From Coriobacteriia bacterium (GTDB lineage: Bacteria; Actinomycetota; Coriobacteriia; Coriobacteriales; QAMH01), in assembly GCA_900758075.1 (NCBI GenBank), contig CAAEQF010000161.1, forward strand, positions 1 through 5,294: 5,294 nucleotides of DNA. Reading direction: 5' to 3'. The notes under the pieces were generated by a model. It had not been told where the DNA came from. It did not search any database and worked only from the letters and a program-made list of their open reading frames with translations. Numbering within the stretch: the stretch's first letter is position 1; the number at the start of each line of letters is the position of its first letter. The translations under genes and the position numbers were made by a program. Of the stretch, positions 1 to 5,294 are shown piece by piece.

Positions 1-1521
1 AGCACCCTTGAAGTCGCCCTTGATGAGGATCGACGTGGAGATGATAGGGATGACTGCCGGGATGACCATGAACATGAACGTGATGGACATCGACATTGCC
101 GTGCTTACCTGAGCAGCAACGCAGGCATCCATGATTGCGCCGAGAGCCAGCGGGCCGAGCGCGCCGCCGAAGCGGCCGAACGCCTGGCACCAAGAGACGC
201 CTGTCGCGCGGATCTGCACAGGATAAACCTCGGGCATGAGCGGCTGCAGGCCGGTCTGGCCGTAGTTGATGCCGAAGCCGAAGAGAACCATGACGAGCGC
301 GATGAGCGCATACGGGACACCACCGGTCGTGACGGCGATGTAGAAGACGATGGTCGTCAGGATGATCATGATGATCGTGATGATGAAGCCGCCGACGATG
401 TTCTTCTTGCGGCCGAACTTCTCGGCGCCAATACCGGCGAGGACGTCGGTGATGATGGCAGCGCCGTTGTTGAGCGTCGCGAGGCCGTAGGTGTAGCCTG
501 CCGTGACCATCATCTTGGGCAGCCACGCGTTCATGCCCATGACGATCATGGTGCCGCAGAAGTAGCCAATCCAGATGGCGAGCGTGCCCTTGATGTACTT
601 CTTGGAGAACAGCGCGCCAGGGCCAACCTTCTCGGGCTTCGCGGGAACCAGGAACTGGTCAGCCGTGAACTGGGACGTCGTATTGGTGTTGCCGTACTTG
701 GACTTCTCGAGCTTGCCCAGCGCCCTGCTCACGTCGTCGAAGCGGCCCTTGCTCGCATACCAGTGCGGTGTCTCGGGCATGACGAAGTACAGGACAATCG
801 ACCAGATAATTGGCAGCGCGCCGATGAAGTAGCCGATGCGCCAGTGGTCGAAGTCGACGCCTGCACCGATGAACGGCAAGCTTACACCTGCGCTCGCAAC
901 TGCGGCATCGCGCGCCGCCTGCCACGCATCATGGCCGCCGTTGACCATGGCCGCGTTGATTTCCTTCGCGACTGCGGCGTCGCTTATGGCGCCGCCGATG
1001 AGGCCGGAGATAACCCAGCCGCAAATCATGAACGCCATGCCGAAACTGATGAAGAACGAGCGGTTCTTGGACGGCATCCACTCAGAGAAGCTCGTGGTTA
1101 CCATCGGGATTGTCGCGCCAAGACCCGTACCTGCAGCGACGCGGAAGAACGCGAAGAACATCCAGTTCTCGGAGAAGTACAGCGGCAGGTTCAAGATGCC
1201 GTAGATGAGCGTCATGATGGCGAGCGCCTTCTTGCGCCCGAACGCGTCAGCGATGGGACCTGCCACGATGCCGCCTAAGACGAGGCCGATCAGCGACCAA
1301 GACGACAGGGAGCCCGTGACAACAGACGTCAGGCCCCATGCTGCCTGCATCGAAGGAACCGTATAGGACACGATCATGTAGTCGTATCCCTCGAAGATAT
1401 TGCAAAAGCCGAGAATTGCGAAAATGCCCCAAGAAAACTTCGTGAGACCGATGTGGTCAACATAGCTCGAGACGGTGAATTTCGAGCCGGGACCGAAATC
1501 TAAGGATTTTTCCTCACTCAT
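1..1521 (-). CDS. MFS transporter, aromatic acid:H+ symporter-like (3' end beyond window)
   Basis: Secondary carrier of the major facilitator superfamily in the cytoplasmic membrane, probably moving a small organic or aromatic acid with protons. The frame is open for 507 codons from the ATG at 1521 to the left edge, so the C-terminus is missing, although about twelve hydrophobic segments are already present. Helix 1 (about residues 29-53) contains E44-G45-Y46-D47, like the DGYD/DGFD signature of aromatic acid:H+ symporters. Signature motif A follows helix 2 (G88, D92, G95-R96-K97-K98), and its second-half copy (AEKFGRKK) is near residue 365. A PEVYP...R..G motif near residue 430 fits helix 11. 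A polar insert of about 40 residues (181-224) lies between helices 5 and 6, before W227-R228. The start is set by AGGAGGGG just upstream and by an 8-base overlap with the small gene before it. The family is secure. The substrate is inferred only from the neighbouring Moco enzyme; the gene could instead be a general metabolite:H+ symporter or an exporter. Confidence 0.93.
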   Translation of the reverse strand, partial: MSEEKSLDFGPGSKFTVSSYVDHIGLTKFSWGIFAILGFCNIFEGYDYMIVSYTVPSMQAAWGLTSVVTGSLSSWSLIGLVLGGIVAGPIADAFGRKKALAIMTLIYGILNLPLYFSENWMFFAFFRVAAGTGLGATIPMVTTSFSEWMPSKNRSFFISFGMAFMICGWVISGLIGGAISDAAVAKEINAAMVNGGHDAWQAARDAAVASAGVSLPFIGAGVDFDHWRIGYFIGALPIIWSIVLYFVMPETPHWYASKGRFDDVSRALGKLEKSKYGNTNTTSQFTADQFLVPAKPEKVGPGALFSKKYIKGTLAIWIGYFCGTMIVMGMNAWLPKMMVTAGYTYGLATLNNGAAIITDVLAGIGAEKFGRKKNIVGGFIITIIMIILTTIVFYIAVTTGGVPYALIALVMVLFGFGINYGQTGLQPLMPEVYPVQIRATGVSWCQAFGRFGGALGPLALGAIMDACVAAQVSTAMSMSITFMFMVIPAVIPIISTSILIKGDFKGA

Positions 1522-1735
1522 GTCCCCTCCTCTGAGGCTGATCCTGTGGGGAATCAGCCTGCTTTTCTGACTTTATTGAGTGCCCGTCTTCGGGTTTTTC
1601 GTCCATCCTGCGAAACACCCCTGCATCCGTACCCGGCGGCGCGACCTTGGGAATGCTGCCTACGTCAAACACCTTGGTGAAACGTCGCCCGCACTTTCCG
1701 CAGAAGGAGCAGAATGCACCACAGCTTCCTGCCAT
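1514..1735 (-). CDS. Cysteine-rich small protein, coupled to MFS transporter
   Basis: A 73-residue protein that I do not recognise as a named family. Its first 19 residues hold four cysteines spaced C5-x3-C9-x2-C12-x2-C15 within a GKCGRRF context, enough ligands for one zinc ion or one iron-sulphur cluster. The rest is hydrophilic: a proline/glycine stretch (residues 28-39, with PPGTDA) and then a charged tail rich in K, E, D and Q. There is no signal peptide or membrane segment, so it should be cytoplasmic. Two things support a real gene: a near-consensus ribosome site (AAAGGAGAGG) at good spacing before the ATG, and a stop codon overlapping the transporter start as ATGAGTGA, which implies translational coupling. 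It could be a metal- or redox-sensing accessory of the transporter, a small electron carrier or an assembly factor; the sequence does not decide. A chance ORF is possible but unlikely given the ribosome site and the cysteine pattern. Confidence 0.72.
   Translation of the reverse strand: MAGSCGAFCSFCGKCGRRFTKVFDVGSIPKVAPPGTDAGVFRRMDEKPEDGHSIKSEKQADSPQDQPQRRGHE
1524..1531 (-). promoter_or_regulatory. Ribosome binding site of the MFS gene, inside the upstream small gene
   Basis: On the minus strand this reads AGGAGGGG, two bases before the ATG at 1521. It lies within the last codons of the small cysteine-rich gene, so ribosomes finishing that gene pass over it. It fixes the transporter start at 1521. 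Confidence 0.75.
1535..1560 (-). repeat. Inverted repeat just before the MFS ribosome site
   Basis: Perfect 8-bp arms AGGCTGAT (1535-1542) and ATCAGCCT (1553-1560) enclose a 10-base centre, CCTGTGGGGA on the plus strand. In the minus-strand mRNA the loop carries CCCC, which could pair either within the hairpin or with the GGGG of the transporter ribosome site a few bases downstream. It lies in the coding end of the small protein. A role in coupling translation of the two genes is inference; a hairpin of this size can occur by chance. Confidence 0.4.
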
Positions 1736-1739
1736 GAGA

Positions 1740-1749
1740 CCTCTCCTTT
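1740..1749 (-). promoter_or_regulatory. Ribosome binding site of the cysteine-rich small protein
   Basis: On the minus strand this reads AAAGGAGAGG, followed by TCTC and then the ATG at 1735. The GGAG core sits seven bases before the start codon. This is the main evidence that the small ORF is translated. Confidence 0.7.
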
Positions 1750-1757
1750 AGCAGTCG

Positions 1758-1799
1758 AGAGGCGTGTGACACAGTGTTAGCTCCATATCACACGCCTCT
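1758..1799 (-). promoter_or_regulatory. Perfect 12-bp inverted repeat, probable mRNA hairpin or operator
   Basis: Arms AGAGGCGTGTGA (1758-1769) and TCACACGCCTCT (1788-1799) are exact reverse complements around an 18-base centre. The element fills the gap between the 4Fe-4S gene (stop at 1839) and the cysteine-rich gene, ending about eight bases before the latter's ribosome site. As RNA it would make a stable GC-rich hairpin. No T-run follows on either strand, so it is not a classical intrinsic terminator. It could be an attenuator, an RNA-processing or stability element separating the enzyme and transporter halves of one transcript, or a binding site for a dimeric regulator. The repeat is certain; its function is not known. 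Confidence 0.6.
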
Positions 1800-1838
1800 T
1801 CAGTGACTAAACCCAGATGGGAACTCGATTGCTGGTCT

Positions 1839-2174
1839 TTACGGAACGAAGATGGCGGCCTTGTTGCCCTTCGCGGCGAGCTTTGCCGCGCATTCCTCGA
1901 TCGTGCCGAACTCGAGGCACTTGGCCTGGCAGCACTGGACGCAGGAGGGAAGGAGCCCCGCCTCGACGCGGCTTGCGCACAGGTCGCACAGTTCGCCCGG
2001 GACCGCGATGTAATCCCAGTGCCAGGAACCGTCTGCGTGTTGACGCGGTTTGTCTTCCAACAGCTTCATGCCGAAATCTTCAATGGGAAGCTCGAGCTCA
2101 TTGCGGCAAGCAATCTCGCAGCTGTGGCATCCAGAGCAGAATTCGTAGTCGATGTAGAGCGCATTCTGTGACAT
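1839..2174 (-). CDS. Short 4Fe-4S ferredoxin-type electron-transfer subunit
   Basis: Cytoplasmic iron-sulphur protein of 111 residues that most likely carries electrons to the Moco enzyme encoded just upstream. It is a reduced version of the DmsB/PhsB-type subunit, which usually has about 200 residues and four clusters. Cysteines C13-x2-C16-x2-C19-x3-C23 and C63-x2-C66-x11-C78-x3-C82 give ligands for two 4Fe-4S clusters. The second group sits in the family pattern C..C..R....G..P.CV...C. Three more cysteines (C81, C86, C95) are present; the usual CPxxA after the last ligand is replaced by CQAKC. The C-terminus (FGTIEE, then AAIFVP) looks like that of short ferredoxins paired with acetylene-hydratase-like oxidoreductases. 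There is no signal peptide or membrane segment. The start at 2174 has a strong AAAGGGAGG ribosome site at 2182-2190 with a 7-base spacer. The gene begins 20 bases after the Moco stop, so the two are cotranscribed. Confidence 0.92.
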   Translation of the reverse strand: MSQNALYIDYEFCSGCHSCEIACRNELELPIEDFGMKLLEDKPRQHADGSWHWDYIAVPGELCDLCASRVEAGLLPSCVQCCQAKCLEFGTIEECAAKLAAKGNKAAIFVP

Positions 2175-2194
2175 GTGAGAACCTCCCTTTCTAC

Positions 2195-4618
2195 TTAGTT
2201 GTTTGCCTTGTACTCGTCATACGGAGCGTCGACCGGGCGCCACGCCTCGTTGACGCTGAACTCTTCGAGGCGGCTCTTCTCGACGAAGATGTCGTCGGGC
2301 TCGTTCGGGCCACCCTCGCTGTCGACCTTCTTGATGTCGCAGATCATGACCTTGAAGGTGTTGCCGAAGCCGACCTTGGCGTTGACGCTGTTCGGCATGA
2401 GCATGTTGACGTTGGACTTCCAGTTGCCGTACAGGTTGGGCTCTTCGCCGTCCTCTTCGGGGTACCAGAAACCGTGCATGCAGTGGACGACGCCTGGCTT
2501 GATGGTCGGGGTGACCTTCGCCTTCTGGCGGATGTGGCCATACGGAGACGTGATCTCGACCCAGTCGCCTTCCTCGATGCCCTTGGCCTTCGCGTCTTCG
2601 GGATTGATGTCGATCTCGGGGAACGGGCTGATCTGGCGCAGGGACTTGACCTGCTTGTGCTCGGAGTGGAAGAACTCCTGGCGACGCGCGCCAGAGGTGA
2701 GGATGAACGGGAAGGTCTCCATGAGCTTCGGCGTGGTCGCGGGACCGAATGCAGGCTCCTCGAAGTACGGCAGGGCGTCTTCGCCAAATGCGCCGTACGA
2801 GAAGGAGGAGAGCTCGACGCGGCCGGTGAAGGTCGGGAAGCCGGGCTGCCCGTCGGGGCGGAGCTTGCCGAGCTTGTACTTGTAGTACGGCTCTTCGGAC
2901 ATGGTGACGACGTTGTCGCGGAGCTCCTTCCACGGCAGCCAGCTGCGGAAGACGTGGAAGTTGTTGTAGTCTTCCTCGGTCTCGAAGCGGTTCCAGAATT
3001 CCGGATACATCTTCTTGCCGACCATCATCATGATCTCGACGTCGGACTTGCACTCGCCGACCTGGACGCACTTGTTCTCTGCGCCGTAGAACGAGGAATT
3101 GAGGCCGTAGTGGGTGACGACCTGGCCGTCATGCTCGATCGTGGAGGCGACGGGCAGGAACACGTCGCAGCAGGCCATGATCGTCGGGTTCATGAACAGG
3201 TCGCACGCAAAGTTGAAGTCGAGCTCCTTGAGCGCCTTCCACCAACGCTGCGGCTCTGCGGCGATTGCGGTGCCGACCGGGTTGGACGAGACGAACTGCG
3301 CCATGTGGATCTTGTAAGGCTTCTCGGTTTCGAGTGCCTTCAAGAACTCGTCGGGCTGGACGGTCCACAGGACCTGGCCGACGCACGGGTACTTGTCGAC
3401 GCCGATGCGCTTCTTGTCCCAGGTCTCCTGCGTCATGATGCCATGCTTCAGGGCGAGCATCAGCGTGGAGTCGGTCGCGTCGTCGACCTTGTCGGCTGCG
3501 TCGATTGCGCCACCGTCGCGAACGACGTTGCCCTGGTCATCGCCCATGCCGAGCGTGGTTCCGCCAGGTGCGTCGATGAAGCCGGTGATGGTCATCAGGG
3601 CAATCAGGCACATGCCGAGCTGCGGGCCGTTCGTGTTCTCGTCGACGGCAAGGCCCCAAGCAAGCGAGCTCGGCTTTGCATTGCCGTACAGGCGAGCTGC
3701 ACGCCAGATCTGCTCTTCGGGGACGCCGCAGATCTCTGCTGCACGGGAAGGAGGCATTTCCTTGACGCGTTCGCACAGGTCCTCGTAGCCAAACGTCCAC
3801 TTCTCGATGAACTCGTGGTCGACGAGGTCTTCGGTGGTGAGGACGTACAGCCAGGCCATCGCCATGGCGGTATCGGTGCCAGGACGCAGCTGGATGACTT
3901 CTTCTGCACGCGTGCCGAGCCAGGTGATACGCGGGTCGATGCAGATGATCTTCGTGCCGAACTGGCGCATCATCTCGATGATGGCGTGGCCGTATAGGCC
4001 GTCAGGGTTGGAGCGCAGCGGCTCTTTGCCCCACAGGACGACGACCTCAGGCGGGACGAAGTTCGGGTTGTCGTAGCGATCGTGGAACTTCTGCGCATAG
4101 TCGATTTCGGGGTAGCCGCCGCCGATCATGAACGCGGTTGCGGTCATACGCGGGCCGTAGCACGACCAGCCAGCCTGCGCGTACACGGAATTGGGCGTGC
4201 CGAAGACGAGGTTTGCCCACTGCGGGTACCAGTTGTTGGCCTCACGGCCAGTGCCGCCGAAGACGCAGATGGTCTCGGCGCCGTACTTCTCGGTGATTTC
4301 CTTGGCGTGGTCAGCAATGATGTCCGTCGCCTCGTCCCAAGAGCACTCCACCCACTTGTCCTTGCCGCGGTCTTCGCGGGCACGCTTCATGGGGTGGATA
4401 ATGCGGTCGGGGTTGTAGATGTACTCTTTGAGCGCCAGGCAGCGCGGGCACAGCGAGCCTCTGGTAATAGGATGCTCTGGATCGCCTTCGACCTTGGTCA
4501 CCTTGCCGTCTTTGACGTGGACTTGGAGACCGCATCCAACCGGATGGCACCCCGGAGGAGACCAAGCGCAGGTCCTGAAGATAGTCTCATCTCCGACTTG
4601 CCTTTTCCATTCAGTCAT
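2195..4618 (-). CDS. Molybdopterin oxidoreductase, catalytic subunit (acetylene hydratase/catechol dehydroxylase-like)
   Basis: Catalytic subunit of the DMSO reductase superfamily, 807 residues, expected to bind bis-MGD with Mo or W and one Fe-S cluster. The N-terminal cluster region has C17, C24, C29 and C57 (PGCHPVGCG, then LCPRC), followed by LAL and the NPDR..HPMKR segment typical of the family. C153 in GWSCYGPR is the likely metal ligand. Cofactor-binding segments are LWGKEP (195-200), CIDPR (226-230) and LRPGTD (244-249); a TGFIDAPGG motif lies further on. The MGD-binding C-terminal domain spans about 636-765, followed by an acidic tail of about 45 residues. No twin-arginine signal exists, so the enzyme should be cytoplasmic. 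With the adjoining 4Fe-4S protein it probably forms a soluble two-subunit reductase. The neighbouring MFS carrier suggests an imported small substrate, perhaps a catechol or other aromatic acid; transhydroxylase- or hydratase-type chemistry is also possible. Start chosen: ATG at 4618 after AAGGGAGAAG. An in-frame TTG at 4633, behind GAGG, would add five residues. Confidence 0.93.
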   Translation of the reverse strand: MTEWKRQVGDETIFRTCAWSPPGCHPVGCGLQVHVKDGKVTKVEGDPEHPITRGSLCPRCLALKEYIYNPDRIIHPMKRAREDRGKDKWVECSWDEATDIIADHAKEITEKYGAETICVFGGTGREANNWYPQWANLVFGTPNSVYAQAGWSCYGPRMTATAFMIGGGYPEIDYAQKFHDRYDNPNFVPPEVVVLWGKEPLRSNPDGLYGHAIIEMMRQFGTKIICIDPRITWLGTRAEEVIQLRPGTDTAMAMAWLYVLTTEDLVDHEFIEKWTFGYEDLCERVKEMPPSRAAEICGVPEEQIWRAARLYGNAKPSSLAWGLAVDENTNGPQLGMCLIALMTITGFIDAPGGTTLGMGDDQGNVVRDGGAIDAADKVDDATDSTLMLALKHGIMTQETWDKKRIGVDKYPCVGQVLWTVQPDEFLKALETEKPYKIHMAQFVSSNPVGTAIAAEPQRWWKALKELDFNFACDLFMNPTIMACCDVFLPVASTIEHDGQVVTHYGLNSSFYGAENKCVQVGECKSDVEIMMMVGKKMYPEFWNRFETEEDYNNFHVFRSWLPWKELRDNVVTMSEEPYYKYKLGKLRPDGQPGFPTFTGRVELSSFSYGAFGEDALPYFEEPAFGPATTPKLMETFPFILTSGARRQEFFHSEHKQVKSLRQISPFPEIDINPEDAKAKGIEEGDWVEITSPYGHIRQKAKVTPTIKPGVVHCMHGFWYPEEDGEEPNLYGNWKSNVNMLMPNSVNAKVGFGNTFKVMICDIKKVDSEGGPNEPDDIFVEKSRLEEFSVNEAWRPVDAPYDEYKANN

Positions 4619-4759
4619 CTTCTCTCCCTTCAACTCTTACCTCTTCTTCACACTGGGACACCGTATGCGCTAGCACGCGACATATGCGGCGCCCTTGCTC
4701 ACGTTTTATTGTGGAGTGGAGATAATCGGGCGAGAAGAGACGTGAAAACTGCGTCGCGT

Positions 4760-4772
4760 CAAATGCGATTTG
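4760..4772. promoter_or_regulatory. Small dyad, candidate operator
   Basis: The plus strand reads CAAATGCGATTTG: 5-bp arms around a GCG centre. Beyond one mismatched pair the flanking G and C also match (4758-4774). It lies about 140 bases upstream of the Moco start codon, in an AT-richer patch. Size and symmetry suit a helix-turn-helix dimer site, for example of a LuxR-type regulator such as those known to control Eggerthella dehydroxylase genes. This is only suggestive. Confidence 0.3.
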
Positions 4773-4807
4773 TCGGCGAATTGTTACCTTGACCTGCGCA
4801 AATAGCA

Positions 4808-4854
4808 TCAAGCCACACCACGGGGAACTTCATGCCTCCGTCGATGTGGCTTGA
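4808..4854 (-). terminator. Long inverted repeat, possible terminator of the membrane-protein gene
   Basis: Perfect 10-bp arms TCAAGCCACA (4808-4817) and TGTGGCTTGA (4845-4854), with a further inner 4-bp pairing ACGG/CCGT (4820-4823 with 4838-4841). The structure begins about 70 bases after the stop of the membrane-protein gene. On the minus strand it is followed by TGCTATTTGC, which is only weakly T-rich. A terminator lacking a proper U-tract is the simplest reading; an operator or leader structure for the Moco operon is the alternative. Confidence 0.45.
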
Positions 4855-4875
4855 CACTCCAGACACTATGTACAC

Positions 4876-4895
4876 CCTGGCTGCAGCACGCCAGG
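4876..4895 (-). repeat. GC-rich 6-bp inverted repeat after the membrane-protein gene
   Basis: Arms CCTGGC (4876-4881) and GCCAGG (4890-4895) flank an 8-base loop. It starts 28 bases after the stop codon at 4924. No T-run follows. It may add to transcript ending together with the longer repeat at 4808-4854, or may be chance. Confidence 0.3.
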
Positions 4896-4923
4896 AATGC
4901 TTTCGAACGACTGGTCTCGCGAA

Positions 4924-5241
4924 TCAGCCGGCTCTCATCTGCTGAGAAACCTCCTCCTTCGTGATGCCGTACTCGTCAATGAAATCGAGAAACTTGCGGC
5001 GCTTCTTCGAATGCCGCAAAGACACCCCACCGATGATGATCGCCGCGATGAGCGCAACGCCTTGAGCAAGCGGTTGGTCCTCGATCACGCCGAACCTGAC
5101 CGCAAACGAGTAGCCGGCAATTGCTGCAAAGAACACGCAGGCGAGCACGAGCATGAGCGTGAAGTCCTTCGAGGCCTCGCGCTTGAGCTCTATTGCCTGG
5201 CGCATGTGCTTCTTTCTGCGGACAACCCCAGATCCAGACAT
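4924..5241 (-). CDS. Small two-helix membrane protein of unknown function
   Basis: I do not recognise the family. From the ATG at 5241 the protein has 105 residues: a basic N-terminal stretch (VVRRKKH), a charged segment, two hydrophobic helices (about residues 27-50 and 58-75), a strongly basic cluster right after the second helix (RHSKKRRK), and a soluble tail of about 25 residues with an EYGITKEE motif. The positive charges on both flanks suggest that both ends face the cytoplasm. The start is uncertain. ATG at 5241 follows a GGGGGTG stretch at reasonable spacing; ATG at 5205 would give 93 residues; GTG at 5292 would give 122 residues, and the frame may extend beyond the window. It is separated from the Moco operon by 305 bases containing hairpins, so it is probably a separate unit with no proven link to the enzyme module. 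Confidence 0.65.
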   Translation of the reverse strand: MSGSGVVRRKKHMRQAIELKREASKDFTLMLVLACVFFAAIAGYSFAVRFGVIEDQPLAQGVALIAAIIIGGVSLRHSKKRRKFLDFIDEYGITKEEVSQQMRAG

Positions 5242-5294
5242 CGGCACACCCCCGCTTTCCCGCAGCACGCAGGTCTTGAATGCTTGTTGCACTA

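Larger units (their letters stand above)
4619..4923 (-). promoter_or_regulatory. Intergenic region upstream of the Moco operon
   Basis: About 305 bases with no convincing gene. It must hold the promoter for the Moco/4Fe-4S operon unless that is read through from the right. I see no clean -35/-10 pair: TTGACG on the minus strand near 4768 has no TATAAT-like partner at 17 bases, and TTTTCA with TTATCT (about 4749-4721) is weak. From right to left it contains a GC-rich 6-bp inverted repeat (4876-4895), a perfect 10-bp inverted repeat (4808-4854), a short AT-rich dyad (4760-4772), and then the leader with the ribosome site. The order fits terminator elements for the upstream gene followed by operator and promoter sequences. 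Confidence 0.5.

Noticed and set aside
355..400. Runs of gatgat/gatcat resembling a short tandem repeat
   Set aside because: They encode an Ile-rich stretch of an MFS membrane helix; the repetition is codon use (ATC/ATG), not a separate element.
575..1278. Several plus-strand open frames (85-171 codons) over the MFS gene
   Set aside because: All are shadows of the continuous 507-codon minus-strand MFS frame, which shows the expected motifs and helices.
1817..3997. Open frame of 726 codons on the plus strand opposite the Moco and 4Fe-4S genes
   Set aside because: It is antisense to two genes with clear family motifs and arises from GC-biased third positions; its product is Val/Asp/Leu/Arg-rich with no recognisable domain and no good ribosome site.
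4082..4792. Open frame of 236 codons on the plus strand over the Moco 5' end and leader
   Set aside because: Same codon-bias shadow; it crosses from antisense coding into the intergenic region without any domain signal.
4611..4811. 66-codon minus-strand frame filling the Moco leader and overlapping its start as ATGACTGA
   Set aside because: The overlap mimics the coupled pair at 1514-1521, but the frame starts at TTG inside an inverted repeat without a ribosome site, and the product is Arg-rich with no pattern. Left as unlikely.
1..5294. CRISPR array, tRNA, rRNA, insertion sequence or attachment site
   Set aside because: No regularly spaced repeats, cloverleaf, transposase motif or terminal repeats were visible on either strand.

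Overview
All genes I can support lie on the minus strand, so the window reads from right to left. It holds, in transcription order: the end of a small two-helix membrane protein (4924-5241); a 305-base non-coding gap with dyads; a molybdopterin (Moco) oxidoreductase of about 807 residues (2195-4618); a short two-cluster 4Fe-4S electron-transfer protein (1839-2174); a 103-base gap dominated by a perfect 12-bp inverted repeat; a 73-residue cysteine-rich small protein (1514-1735); and a major facilitator superfamily (MFS) transporter (1-1521) that runs off the left edge without a stop.

The organism is most likely an anaerobic, moderately GC-rich actinobacterium of the Eggerthellaceae type (Eggerthella, Gordonibacter, Adlercreutzia, Slackia and Denitrobacterium relatives). 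This is an inference from three things: the acetylene-hydratase-like flavour of the Moco enzyme (PGCHPVGCG and LCPRCLAL motifs), the very short ferredoxin partner, and the adjoining MFS carrier. Eggerthellaceae genomes carry many such modules. No rRNA or other taxonomic marker is present.

Working model: the MFS protein, which has an aromatic-acid:H+ symporter-like first helix (EGYD), imports or exchanges a small organic acid or aromatic compound. The Moco enzyme has no Tat signal and no NrfD/DmsC-type membrane anchor beside it, so it should act in the cytoplasm. The short 4Fe-4S protein would feed it electrons. This layout resembles the gut bacterial catechol dehydroxylase modules (Hcdh/Cadh/Dodh type), but the sequence alone cannot name the substrate. 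The most unusual part is the cysteine-rich small protein, whose stop codon overlaps the transporter start by eight bases, so the two are probably translationally coupled.

The Moco and 4Fe-4S genes are 20 bases apart and surely form one operon. The hairpin in the 1736-1838 gap may attenuate or separate expression of the small-protein/transporter pair from the enzyme pair. No regulator gene is inside the window.
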